Notes: generated from the sequence alone by a model not told the origin. A stretch of DNA of 64,000 bases from Cedecea neteri (GCF_000758325.1 NZ_CP009459.1:558001-622000); one strand, 5' to 3'. Positions 1-7,425 are shown, counted from the first letter of the stretch. Translations and numbers: made by a program.

Positions 1-298
1 GTCGGTCTTCTATACCTACCAGCAATTGATCAAGCTGCGTAAGACGGAGCCGGTGCTGACCTGGGGCAATTATCAGGATCTGCTGCCGGAGCACCCGCTG
101 GTGTGGAGCTACAGCCGTCAACATGAAGGCCAGACGCTGGTGGTTGCCGCGAACCTTAGCGCGGAAGCGCAATGGCTGCAGCTGGAAGGGCACGAAGGCG
201 AATGGGAAGTGCTGATGAGCAACTATGCTGATGCCGCACCGAAGCCTGCGGAGATGAGCCTGAGGCCGTTTGAAGCGGTGTACTGGATTAAGCGTTAG
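1..298 (+). CDS. treC: Trehalose-6-phosphate hydrolase, C-terminal end (5' truncated by window)
   Basis: The window opens inside this gene; the reading frame starts at base 2 and gives about 98 residues. It resembles the C-terminal beta-domain of GH13 trehalose-6-phosphate hydrolase, as I recall E. coli TreC: TYQQLI, LTWGNYQDLLP, then LRPFEAVYW close to the end. TreC cleaves cytoplasmic trehalose-6-phosphate, delivered by the TreB PTS permease, into glucose and glucose-6-phosphate. The catalytic barrel is outside the window, so the active site cannot be checked. In E. coli treC also lies directly upstream of nrdD; here a repeat element and two regulatory-type genes separate them. Confidence 0.9.
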   Translation, partial: SVFYTYQQLIKLRKTEPVLTWGNYQDLLPEHPLVWSYSRQHEGQTLVVAANLSAEAQWLQLEGHEGEWEVLMSNYADAAPKPAEMSLRPFEAVYWIKR

Positions 299-310
299 TC
301 TGGAAAAATG

Positions 311-554
311 CCCCTCACCCCGGCCCTCTCCCCACAGGGAGAGGGAGAAAACAGGCGGTGGGACATTTTTATTCCCTCTTCCTCTGGGAGAGGGAGAAAA
401 CAGGCGGCGGGACATTTTTATTCCCTCTTCCTCTGGGAGAGGGAGAAAACAGGCGGTGGGACATTTTTATTACCTCTTCCTCTGGGAGAGGGAGAAAACA
501 GGCGGCGGGACATTTTTATTCCCTCTCCCTCTGGGAGAGGGTTAGGGTGAGGGT
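311..554. repeat. Palindromic repeat element with four 49-bp tandem units
   Basis: The outer arms are near-perfect inverted copies: CCCTCACCCCGGCCCTCTCC at about 312-331 and GGGAGAGGGTTAGGGTGAGG at about 534-553, differing only in the middle three bases. Between them the word ACAGGCGG recurs at 351, 400, 449 and 498, an exact 49-bp period. Each unit also carries a small GGGAGAGGG / CCCTCTTCC palindrome. The units alternate GGTGGG and GGCGGG after the shared word, suggesting that a 98-bp pair was duplicated. Reading frames run through the repeat in several phases only because the period is not a multiple of three; I do not consider them genes. The element lies between treC and a convergent minus-strand gene and may form a large hairpin in RNA. 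Confidence 0.9.
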
Positions 555-559
555 CAAAA

Positions 560-1090
560 TCACCCTTTCAGCGCCTGAATCCGGCTTAGCCAGCCGTTAA
601 CGCCCTCATCGATCAGCGCTTCCGTAATCGTATTCGCTCCCTGAATAAGCGCAGGCGTCTGCCAGATCATACCGGTCTTGTTCGCCATCGCGTGGAACGG
701 CAGCAGCAGCTCCTCCACCGTGTAGCGGTTTGCACCGCCTGCACGATAAGCTTCTGCCGCACCGCCCGTCGACGTCATCACCATCAGCTTTTTGCCGTGC
801 AGCGCGGTGCCGTTAGTCCCGTAGGCAAAGCCAAAGGTTAGCACCTGATCCTGCCAGTCCTTGAGGATTGCCGGGGAGCTGTACCACCAGAACGGGAACA
901 TCAGCACAATCGCATCATGTTCCACCAGCAGCGCCTGTTCACGCTCAACGTCAATCTGGTGATCCGGGTACTCACGCTTAAGCTCGTGCACGGTTACGCC
1001 TGCGATACTTTTCAGGGCCGTAACGCCAGCGCGATTAATACGGGATTCTTCAGGGGCGCGATGTGCCGCCAGCACTAATATTTTATTCAT
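560..1090 (-). CDS. Flavodoxin-fold NAD(P)H:quinone oxidoreductase (KefF/MdaB-like)
   Basis: A 176-residue protein of the flavodoxin-like NAD(P)H dehydrogenase (quinone) family, related to KefF and YwrO. It shows the N-terminal beta-strand and flavin phosphate loop (KILVLAAHRAPEESRIN), the VEREQALLVEHDAIVLMFP segment, the flavin-contacting FWWYSSPAILKDW, and GFAYG before the second half. Such proteins are cytoplasmic and reduce quinones or related electrophiles by two electrons. No membrane segment is visible. It is transcribed divergently from a LysR regulator 100 bp away, the usual arrangement of a regulator controlling its neighbour. A second 176-residue relative lies at 5661-6191. Family is clear; substrate and gene name are not. 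Confidence 0.85.
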   Translation of the reverse strand: MNKILVLAAHRAPEESRINRAGVTALKSIAGVTVHELKREYPDHQIDVEREQALLVEHDAIVLMFPFWWYSSPAILKDWQDQVLTFGFAYGTNGTALHGKKLMVMTSTGGAAEAYRAGGANRYTVEELLLPFHAMANKTGMIWQTPALIQGANTITEALIDEGVNGWLSRIQALKG

Positions 1091-1190
1091 CTTTCAGACC
1101 TCATTTTTGGGATGAGGCTATCTTTTCAGATGACAGGGCTTACCTGTAGTCCATAACATGGCACATCTGTTTCAACTAAAGGTTACAAGC

Positions 1191-2072
1191 ATGATGCTTT
1201 CCGCAGACGTTCATCGGCTCATTCCCGCTTTTCTGGCGGCGGCAGACTGCGAGAGTTTTTCCGAGGCAGCCCGTCAGCTGGGTATTACGCCCGCGGCGGT
1301 GAGCAAAAGTATTCGCCAGCTTGAACAGCGGCTGGGCATCGTGCTCTTTGTGCGCAATACGCACTTTGTGGTGCTGACCGAAGAAGGCACTGCGTTACGC
1401 GATGAGGTCGCACCGCTTTGGCAGGCGCTGAACCAGGCGCTGGTTAACCCCGATGCGGAACCTTCAGGGTTGCTGCGCGTCAGCGTGATCCCTGGCTTTG
1501 GCCGCCATTGCCTGATGCCGATCCTGGCCGAATTCCAGCGGCGCTATCCTCTGATTCGCTTTGAGATGTCGATGGAAGCCCGCAGCGTCAACCTCATTGG
1601 CGAGCGCATAGACGTGGCCATCGGCCACCGCACGGTAAGAGATAATCGCGTGGTGGCGCGCGAGCTGTATACCGCGAAAATGATTGCAGCGGCTTCACCG
1701 GCCTATTTAGCAGAGCACGGAACACCACAAACGCCGGAAGATCTCGCTAAGCATCGCTGCCTCATCCACCGTAACTCCGGCACCGGGCGCCTTCAGCAAT
1801 GGATGAATAACGAAACGCTGTTTGACGAACCTTCAGCCTGGTTTATCTCCACTTCGCCGGATTCGCTGGTGGATGCCGCGCTGTCCGACATGGGGATCGT
1901 TTATCTCGCCGACTGGTATCTCACCCGTCCTATAGCCGAAGGAAAATTACAGGCAATTTTGCAGGATTCGGCCACCGAGCCGCAGCAGCTCTGGGTAAAG
2001 TATGCCGGAGGAAAAATCCCGCCAAAGATTCGGGTATTTGTAGAATATTTATACGAAAAATTAATCGGATAA
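1191..2072 (+). CDS. LysR-family transcriptional regulator
   Basis: About 293 residues. The N-terminal winged helix-turn-helix is typical of LysR proteins (FSEAARQLGITPAAVSKSIR, then LEQRLGIVLFVRN), and the C-terminal effector domain follows from about residue 85 (LLRVSVIPGFGRHCLMPIL, later LVDAALSDMGIVYLADW). I place the start at 1191, where AAGG lies 8 bases upstream and the protein begins MMLSADVHRLIPAF; an ATG at 1158 is an alternative. The gene is divergent from the quinone-oxidoreductase-like gene at 560-1090, which is its likely target together with itself. The inducer cannot be inferred. Confidence 0.87.
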   Translation: MMLSADVHRLIPAFLAAADCESFSEAARQLGITPAAVSKSIRQLEQRLGIVLFVRNTHFVVLTEEGTALRDEVAPLWQALNQALVNPDAEPSGLLRVSVIPGFGRHCLMPILAEFQRRYPLIRFEMSMEARSVNLIGERIDVAIGHRTVRDNRVVARELYTAKMIAAASPAYLAEHGTPQTPEDLAKHRCLIHRNSGTGRLQQWMNNETLFDEPSAWFISTSPDSLVDAALSDMGIVYLADWYLTRPIAEGKLQAILQDSATEPQQLWVKYAGGKIPPKIRVFVEYLYEKLIG

Positions 2073-2152
2073 TTTCCCTCCAATAGGCAACGCCCGCCAT
2101 TTCTACTGCCCCTGATTTACTTTGTCCTGCATCAATAAAATCGCAAACATGT

Positions 2153-2213
2153 TTGATGCAAATCACTATATATAGAATTTAGAATGCATCCCGGCCCTAC
2201 ATGTTGTATTTAT
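2153..2213 (+). promoter_or_regulatory. nrdDG control region: FNR site and NrdR-like boxes
   Basis: TTGATGCAAATCAC at 2153-2166 matches the FNR consensus TTGAT-N4-ATCAA with one mismatch. It overlaps TCACTATATATAGAAT at 2163-2178, close to the NrdR box consensus ACACTATATATAGTGT. A weaker, similar word (CTACATGTTGTATTTA, about 2197-2212) lies roughly three helical turns further on. FNR activation under anaerobiosis and NrdR repression by paired boxes are known for enterobacterial nrdDG, so the layout fits. The remaining 150 bp to nrdD are leader sequence without a clear structure. Confidence 0.72.
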
Positions 2214-2367
2214 CGACTACGATAACGACAGCATCCTCAGGATAAGTTTGGGGATTATCTGTGGATAAAAAGGGCTCACTTTCGGGAAATTTTGACAGGA
2301 CAAATGGCTACACGCCGCCGAATACGCCCAGCCCTTTGTGGATAACCTAAAAATAAATGGAGAAATC

Positions 2368-4503
2368 ATGACACCGCATGTGATGAAAAGAGACGGGTGC
2401 AAAGTACCTTTCACTTCAGAGCGCATCAGAGAAGCCATTCTGCGTGCAGCTAAAGCAGCGGGAGTCGATGACGCGGACTATTGCGCCACCGTCGCAGATG
2501 TCGTCAGTCAGCAGATGGCCGGCCGCAGCCAGGTCGACATCGGCGAGATCCAGGTCGCCGTGGAAAACCAGCTTATGGCCGGAAATTACAAGCAGCTGGC
2601 GCGCGCCTATATTGAGTACCGCCATGACCGTGATATTGAGCGCGAGAAGCGTGGCCGCCTGAACCAGGAAATTCGCGGCCTGGTTGAGCAGACTAACTCC
2701 GCCCTGCTTAACGAGAACGCCAACAAAGACAGTAAAGTAATCCCAACCCAGCGCGACCTGCTGGCCGGGATTGTCGCCAAGCACTACGCCAAACAGCACC
2801 TGCTGCCGCGCGACGTGGTGCTCGCACACGAGCGCGGCGATATTCACTATCACGATCTCGACTATTCTCCGTTTTTCCCGATGTTCAACTGCATGCTTAT
2901 CGATCTCAAAGGCATGCTGACCCACGGCTTTAAAATGGGTAACGCCGAGATCGAACCGCCGAAATCTATCTCTACCGCAACGGCGGTTACGGCGCAGATC
3001 ATCGCCCAGGTTGCCAGCCACATTTACGGCGGAACCACCATTAACCGTATCGACGAAGTGCTGGCCCCGTTTGTCACAGAAAGTTTTAATAAGCACCGTA
3101 AAATTGCCGAAGAGTGGCAGATCCCCAATGCTGAGGAATACGCACACTCCCGCACCGAGAAAGAGTGCTACGACGCCTTCCAGTCCCTTGAATATGAAGT
3201 GAATACCCTGCACACCGCCAACGGGCAGACGCCGTTTGTCACCTTTGGGTTTGGCCTCGGTACCAGCTGGGAATCACGCCTGATCCAGACCTCGATTCTG
3301 CGCAACCGCATCGCCGGGCTGGGTAAAAATCGCAAGACCGCGGTGTTCCCAAAACTGGTCTTTGCAATCAAGGACGGCCTGAATCATAAGTTCGGCGACG
3401 CCAACTACGACATTAAGCAGCTGGCGCTGGAATGCGCGTCCAAACGCATGTACCCGGACATTCTTAATTACGATCAGGTAGTGAAAGTGACCGGATCGTT
3501 TAAAACGCCAATGGGCTGCCGCAGCTTCCTCGGCGTATATGAAGAAAACGGCGAGCAGATCCACGACGGGCGTAACAACCTCGGCGTGATCAGCCTGAAC
3601 CTGCCGCGCATTGCGCTGGAAGCCAAAGGGGATGAAATCACCTTCTGGAAACTGCTGGACGATCGTTTACAACTGGCGCGTAAAGCGCTGATGACCCGCA
3701 TTGCCCGCCTGGAAGGCGTCAAAGCTCGCGTGGCCCCTATTCTTTATATGGAAGGCGCCTGCGGCGTGCGCCTGAAGGCCGATGACGACGTGTCTGAGAT
3801 CTTTAAAAATGGCCGGGCGTCTATTTCCCTGGGCTACATCGGCATCCATGAAACGGTGAATGCCCTGTTCGGTAACCAGCATGTGTACGACAGCGAAGCC
3901 CTTCGCGAGAAAGCCGTTGCCATTGTGGCTCGCCTGCGCGAAGCCACCGACAGCTGGAAAGAAGAAACCGGCTACGGCTTTAGCCTTTACAGCACGCCAA
4001 GTGAGAATCTGTGCGACCGCTTCTGCCGTCTGGATACCGCCGAATTCGGCGTCGTGCCTGGCGTGACGGATAAAGGCTACTACACCAACAGCTTCCACCT
4101 CGACGTGGAGAAAAAGGTAAATCCTTACGACAAAATCGACTTCGAGGCACCGTATCCACCACTGGCTAACGGCGGCTTCATTTGCTACGGCGAATACCCA
4201 AACATCCAGCATAACCTGCGGGCGCTCGAAGACGTGTGGGATTACAGCTACAAGCATGTGCCTTACTACGGCACCAATACGCCAATCGATGAATGCTACG
4301 AGTGCGGCTACACCGGCGAGTTCGAATGCACCAGCAAAGGCTTTACCTGCCCGAAATGCGGTAACCATGATGCGGCGCGCGTGTCCGTCACTCGCCGGGT
4401 TTGCGGTTATCTCGGCAGCCCGGATGCACGTCCTTTCAACGCCGGCAAGCAGGAAGAAGTTAAGCGTCGCGTGAAGCACCTGGGTAACGGGCAGATCGGT
4501 TAA
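2368..4503 (+). CDS. nrdD: Anaerobic ribonucleoside-triphosphate reductase, large subunit
   Basis: This 711-residue glycyl-radical enzyme reduces ribonucleoside triphosphates to deoxyribonucleotides without oxygen. It begins MTPHVMKRDGCKVPF; GGAGA lies 6 bases upstream of the ATG, and the length matches E. coli NrdD (712). Visible parts: an N-terminal ATP-cone (about residues 5-95), the catalytic barrel, and near the end the zinc site CYECGYTGEFEC...CPKCGN followed by RVCGYLGSPDARPFN, which carries the glycine that holds the radical. It needs NrdG for radical generation. An FNR site and NrdR-like boxes lie upstream. Unusually, 187 bp containing a repeat element separate it from nrdG, where the E. 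coli genes are almost adjacent. Confidence 0.98.
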   Translation: MTPHVMKRDGCKVPFTSERIREAILRAAKAAGVDDADYCATVADVVSQQMAGRSQVDIGEIQVAVENQLMAGNYKQLARAYIEYRHDRDIEREKRGRLNQEIRGLVEQTNSALLNENANKDSKVIPTQRDLLAGIVAKHYAKQHLLPRDVVLAHERGDIHYHDLDYSPFFPMFNCMLIDLKGMLTHGFKMGNAEIEPPKSISTATAVTAQIIAQVASHIYGGTTINRIDEVLAPFVTESFNKHRKIAEEWQIPNAEEYAHSRTEKECYDAFQSLEYEVNTLHTANGQTPFVTFGFGLGTSWESRLIQTSILRNRIAGLGKNRKTAVFPKLVFAIKDGLNHKFGDANYDIKQLALECASKRMYPDILNYDQVVKVTGSFKTPMGCRSFLGVYEENGEQIHDGRNNLGVISLNLPRIALEAKGDEITFWKLLDDRLQLARKALMTRIARLEGVKARVAPILYMEGACGVRLKADDDVSEIFKNGRASISLGYIGIHETVNALFGNQHVYDSEALREKAVAIVARLREATDSWKEETGYGFSLYSTPSENLCDRFCRLDTAEFGVVPGVTDKGYYTNSFHLDVEKKVNPYDKIDFEAPYPPLANGGFICYGEYPNIQHNLRALEDVWDYSYKHVPYYGTNTPIDECYECGYTGEFECTSKGFTCPKCGNHDAARVSVTRRVCGYLGSPDARPFNAGKQEEVKRRVKHLGNGQIG

Positions 4504-4518
4504 GCCATAAAGCGAAAT

Positions 4519-4673
4519 CCCCTCACCCCTAAGGAGAGAGGGGACTGTCTGTGCAAATACTTACGCCGCGCGCTCGTTTTCTCCCTCGATTCAAGGAGAG
4601 GGGACTATTTGTGTATATAGTTACGCCCCACGCTGGTTTTCTCCCTCTCCTTTGGGAGAGGGTCGGGGTGAGG
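4519..4673. repeat. Second palindromic repeat element, two 60-bp units
   Basis: This element has outer arms like those at 311-554: CCCCTCACCCC at its left end and GGTCGGGGTGAGG at its right end, with CTCCCTCTCC/GGGAGAGGG inside the right half. The interior differs: a 60-bp unit occurs twice, marked by GGGGACT at 4540 and 4600 and TTACGCC at 4561 and 4621. It fills the nrdD-nrdG gap and must be transcribed if the two genes form one operon. A hairpin here could stabilise or attenuate the message between the two cistrons. Confidence 0.85.
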
Positions 4674-4690
4674 CCAATCAGGCCAATACT

Positions 4691-5155
4691 ATGAATTACC
4701 ATCAATACTACCCCGTCGACATCGTCAACGGTCCCGGCACACGCTGCACGCTATTTGTCTCAGGCTGCGTGCATGAATGCCCCGGCTGCTACAACAAAAG
4801 CACCTGGCGCGTGAACTCGGGCATGCCGTTTACCGCAGAAATGGCCGACCGCATTATTGCCGACCTGAACGATACCCGCGTTAAGCGCCAGGGGATCTCG
4901 CTTTCAGGCGGCGATCCGCTGCATCCGCAGAACGTGCCGGAGATTCTAAAGCTGGTGAAACGCGTGCGTGCCGAATGCCCGGGCAAGGACATCTGGGTGT
5001 GGACGGGGTACAAGCTTGATGAGCTGAACACCGCGCAGCAGGAAGTAGTGGCGTTAATCAACGTCCTGGTGGACGGCAAGTTTGTTCAGGATTTAAAAGA
5101 TCCGGCGCTTATCTGGCGCGGCAGCAGCAACCAGGTCGTTCATCACCTGCGTTAA
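4691..5155 (+). CDS. nrdG: Anaerobic ribonucleotide reductase activating enzyme
   Basis: A 154-residue radical-SAM protein that reductively cleaves S-adenosylmethionine to place the glycyl radical on NrdD. The cluster-binding CxxxCxxC motif is seen as GCVHECPGCYN near residues 26-33, followed by SGGDPLHPQN, the SAM-binding GGE-like segment. I chose the ATG at 4691 because the protein then starts MNYHQYYPVDIVNGPG, as in E. coli; an in-frame upstream codon at 4652 lies inside the repeat element and is unlikely. The gene would be cotranscribed with nrdD across that element unless it has its own promoter. Confidence 0.97.
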   Translation: MNYHQYYPVDIVNGPGTRCTLFVSGCVHECPGCYNKSTWRVNSGMPFTAEMADRIIADLNDTRVKRQGISLSGGDPLHPQNVPEILKLVKRVRAECPGKDIWVWTGYKLDELNTAQQEVVALINVLVDGKFVQDLKDPALIWRGSSNQVVHHLR

Positions 5156-5161
5156 AATCAG

Positions 5162-5185
5162 GCTTCCCGCCAGCCTGCGGGAAGC
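5162..5185. terminator. Hairpin between nrdG and the convergent HxlR gene
   Basis: GCTTCCCGC at 5162-5170 and GCGGGAAGC at 5177-5185 form a perfect 9-bp stem with a 6-base loop in the 31 bp between two convergent genes. The T content after the stem is modest on both strands, so termination efficiency is uncertain. Confidence 0.6.
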
Positions 5186-5186
5186 T

Positions 5187-5540
5187 TCACTTCATCACAT
5201 CATGGCGATGCACGTTTCCCCATTCACACATCATATCCAGCACCGGGATCAGCGACTTACCGCGCTCTGAAAGGCTGTACTCCACCTTGGGTGGAATTTG
5301 CGGGTATTCGTCCCGAATAATCAGCCCGTCACTCTCCAGCTCTTTCAGCGTCAGGCTGAGCGTTCTGAAAGAAATAGTTTCAATGCAGCGTTTGAGCTCG
5401 TTGAAACGAATCACCGGCTTATGTTCCGCCAGCGCATAGAGAATGATCATTTTATATTTCCCATTCACCAGCGACAGCGTGTAGGCAAAGCCCGTGTCGC
5501 CCATAAATGCGCAGGAATCCGGCACAGCTTTTTCACTCAT
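5187..5540 (-). CDS. HxlR-family transcriptional regulator
   Basis: About 117 residues starting MSEKAVPDSCAF; AAAGGAT lies 6-7 bases upstream of this ATG. The fold is a single HxlR (DUF24) winged helix: NGKYKMIILYALAEHKPVIRFNELKR, then SFRTLSLTLKELESDGLI and the wing with PPKVEYSLSERGKSL. Cys10, just before the DNA-binding domain, is in the position of the redox-sensing cysteine of HxlR proteins such as YodB and HypR. The gene is divergent from a quinone-oxidoreductase-like gene 120 bp away, which matches the YodB-type logic of electrophile sensing. Redox control is inference. Confidence 0.88.
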   Translation of the reverse strand: MSEKAVPDSCAFMGDTGFAYTLSLVNGKYKMIILYALAEHKPVIRFNELKRCIETISFRTLSLTLKELESDGLIIRDEYPQIPPKVEYSLSERGKSLIPVLDMMCEWGNVHRHDVMK

Positions 5541-5554
5541 CACACTATCCTTTG

Positions 5555-5587
5555 GTATAGTACATATCAACAATGACAGTATTGTAC
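5555..5587. promoter_or_regulatory. Candidate HxlR operator: 9-bp direct repeat
   Basis: GTATAGTAC at 5555-5563 and GTATTGTAC at 5579-5587 differ at one base and start 24 bp apart. They lie in the 120-bp divergent gap, 15 bp upstream of the regulator's ATG. HxlR proteins often bind short spaced repeats of this kind. A palindrome CTTTAATTTAAAG at 5587-5599 adjoins the second copy. Confidence 0.5.
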
Positions 5588-5660
5588 TTTAATTTAAAGC
5601 TCCCTATGATGCAAACATCAAATAAACGCCGATGAGCAGTCATCTCAAGAGGAATAAACC

Positions 5661-6191
5661 ATGAAGGCATTAATTGTTGTTATTCATCCGAATATTAATG
5701 AGTCTAAAATTAATAAGCGTTGGGTCAGCGAATTAGAAAATCATCCAGAGTTATATACCGTCCACAATCTTTATCAGGCTTATCCTGATGGCGTTATTGA
5801 TGTGGAGCGCGAGCAAAAACTGATTGAACAGCACGATAAAATTATTCTGCAATTTCCGTTGTACTGGTTTAACAGTCCTCCGTTGTTAAAACAGTGGCTG
5901 GATGAGGTCTTTACCTATGGCTGGGCCTACGGCTCTACCAGCGGGCATAAGCTCAGAGGCCGTAAGTTCGCTCTGGCGGTAAGCGCCGGTATCAAAGAGG
6001 AGGATTTTTCCCGTGACGGGCGCTATCAGCATTCATTACAGGAAATACTTCTGCCGTTTGAAATGACAGCAAAATATGTCGAAGCAGATTATCAGCCATT
6101 CTACGCATTTTATGGCGCTGAATATGAAGTGTCAGATCAGCAGTTGGAAAAAAGTGCTAAAGGATATATTGATTACCTGCAATCCTTTTAA
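5661..6191 (+). CDS. Flavodoxin-fold NAD(P)H oxidoreductase (KefF/YrkL-like), second copy
   Basis: A 176-residue member of the same family as the gene at 560-1090, with matching landmarks: KALIVVIHPNINESKIN, IDVEREQKLIEQHDKIIL, QFPLYWFNSPPLLKQW and GWAYG. It probably reduces quinones with a bound flavin in the cytoplasm. The start at 5661 follows GAGGAA by 7 bases. Its codon use is visibly more A/T-rich than that of nearby genes (many ATT, AAA, TTA codons), which hints at separate acquisition. A strong hairpin with a T-run follows. It is divergent from the HxlR gene, its likely regulator. Confidence 0.86.
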   Translation: MKALIVVIHPNINESKINKRWVSELENHPELYTVHNLYQAYPDGVIDVEREQKLIEQHDKIILQFPLYWFNSPPLLKQWLDEVFTYGWAYGSTSGHKLRGRKFALAVSAGIKEEDFSRDGRYQHSLQEILLPFEMTAKYVEADYQPFYAFYGAEYEVSDQQLEKSAKGYIDYLQSF

Positions 6192-6254
6192 TATTTAGCC
6201 TTGAACATTTGACAACTATCTTCTCAATTATTTAGTGGTGTGTCTTTATCATTA

Positions 6255-6280
6255 AAAAGCCACGTACTACGTGGCTTTTA
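6255..6280 (+). terminator. Rho-independent terminator
   Basis: AAAAGCCACG and CGTGGCTTTTA form a near-perfect stem with a short loop, with T-runs on the plus strand. It ends the oxidoreductase transcript from 5661 and is also A-rich on its 5' side, so it could serve the convergent yraQ transcript. Confidence 0.85.
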
Positions 6281-6304
6281 TTTATCAGCAACTAGGAAAT
6301 AATG

Positions 6305-7348
6305 TCAAACAAGCGCCAGACTTCCAACAATAATGCCGCTTAGCGCTACCAGCCCACCGGTGAGCCACAAGGCTTTAGCCGGGAAAGCTTTATGCAGCAT
6401 GATCAGCGACGGCAGGCTGACCGCCGGGAGCGTAATCAACAGCGCCAACGCCGGCGCCGTGCCCATCCCCGCCAGCATCATGGTTTGCACGATAGGAATT
6501 TCTGCTGCAGTAGGGATCACGAACAGGCAGCCGACAACCGCCATGGCAATAACCCAAAACAGGGTATTGCTAACCACCCCATCAGCATGGGGGAACAGCC
6601 AGACACGTGCGGCGCCAAGCACCAGCACGGCAAGGATATAGACAGGGATTGTGCTCCAGAAGAGCTGCCACAGTGCTTTTCCCCAGCGAATAAGGAAAGC
6701 ACCGTCTTCTGTCGAACGGCTAACGGCAGGGACTGGTTCAATGATTTGCGGCTTATCTTTTACCCAGCGCTGCACGAGCAAAGCCACACCGAAAACCGTC
6801 GCCAGGCCCGCGACTAACCGCACCAAAGCAAACTGCCAGCCCAGCACAAATCCCATAAAGACCAGCGTCGCGGGGTTCAGTAGCGGGTTCCCCATCCAAA
6901 AGGCTAGCGCCCCGCCCATGGAAACTGACTGGCGACGCATGCCCGCCGTCACCGGTGCAGCGCAGCAGGTACACATCATGCCGGGCAGTGAAAACAACGT
7001 ACCGAAGAACGTCCCACGCAAACACTGTTGCCCCAGGGTACGCAGCAGCCAGTCGCGGGGAATGAGTACCTGTATTAACGATCCCAGAATGACGCCCAGT
7101 ACCGCCGCTTTCCAGACGGCCAGAAAATAGACCATCGCATAATCCAGCGCGGCTTTGAACGGGTTCGCATCCGCCTGGGCAAGGATAGATTTGCCGATGC
7201 TGTGAGTGTCTGCGGCGGTAAAGGCTTTGCCGTAATATGGCTGCCATTTTACGTACCAAAGCCCGGCGATCAGTACCAGGAAAAATAGCGCAGGCTTCCA
7301 CCAGGGAAACGGACGGGCTTCGGGTGTAGATGAAGAAGAAAGTGGCAT
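6305..7348 (-). CDS. yraQ: UPF0718-family inner-membrane permease
   Basis: A 347-residue polytopic membrane protein matching E. coli YraQ (346 aa). Roughly eight hydrophobic segments are visible, beginning at about residue 18 (PALFFLVLIAGLW). Family landmarks are the cysteine-rich GMMCTCCAAPVTAG, followed by GNPLLNPATLVFMGFV, and a second repeat-like half with PTAAEIPIVQTMM. The CTCC cluster suggests metal or thiol chemistry and related permeases sit in arsenical or metal loci, but the E. coli substrate is not established to my knowledge. In E. coli it follows the lpoA-yraN-diaA-yraP group; here its 3' neighbour is the HxlR/oxidoreductase pair, so a rearrangement boundary lies just downstream. 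Confidence 0.92.
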   Translation of the reverse strand: MPLSSSSTPEARPFPWWKPALFFLVLIAGLWYVKWQPYYGKAFTAADTHSIGKSILAQADANPFKAALDYAMVYFLAVWKAAVLGVILGSLIQVLIPRDWLLRTLGQQCLRGTFFGTLFSLPGMMCTCCAAPVTAGMRRQSVSMGGALAFWMGNPLLNPATLVFMGFVLGWQFALVRLVAGLATVFGVALLVQRWVKDKPQIIEPVPAVSRSTEDGAFLIRWGKALWQLFWSTIPVYILAVLVLGAARVWLFPHADGVVSNTLFWVIAMAVVGCLFVIPTAAEIPIVQTMMLAGMGTAPALALLITLPAVSLPSLIMLHKAFPAKALWLTGGLVALSGIIVGSLALV

Positions 7349-7425
7349 AGCCGTTTTCCTGAAATTGATTAGCGAGATAAGTATTTATCGTGCCATATTA
7401 TGCACGGCGGGCGCGATGGGAAAGA

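Noticed and set aside
311-554. Possible CRISPR array
   Set aside because: Units are contiguous with no unique spacers, only four copies, and no cas genes are in the window.
270-600. Several overlapping frames encoding FLFPLPLGEGENRRR-like repeats
   Set aside because: They are the 49-bp tandem repeat read in three frames; the repeat explains them fully and no start signals are present.
4652-4690. Longer nrdG start inside the repeat element
   Set aside because: The extension (MGEGRGEANQANT) is repeat-derived and absent from the family; the ATG at 4691 fits E. coli NrdG.
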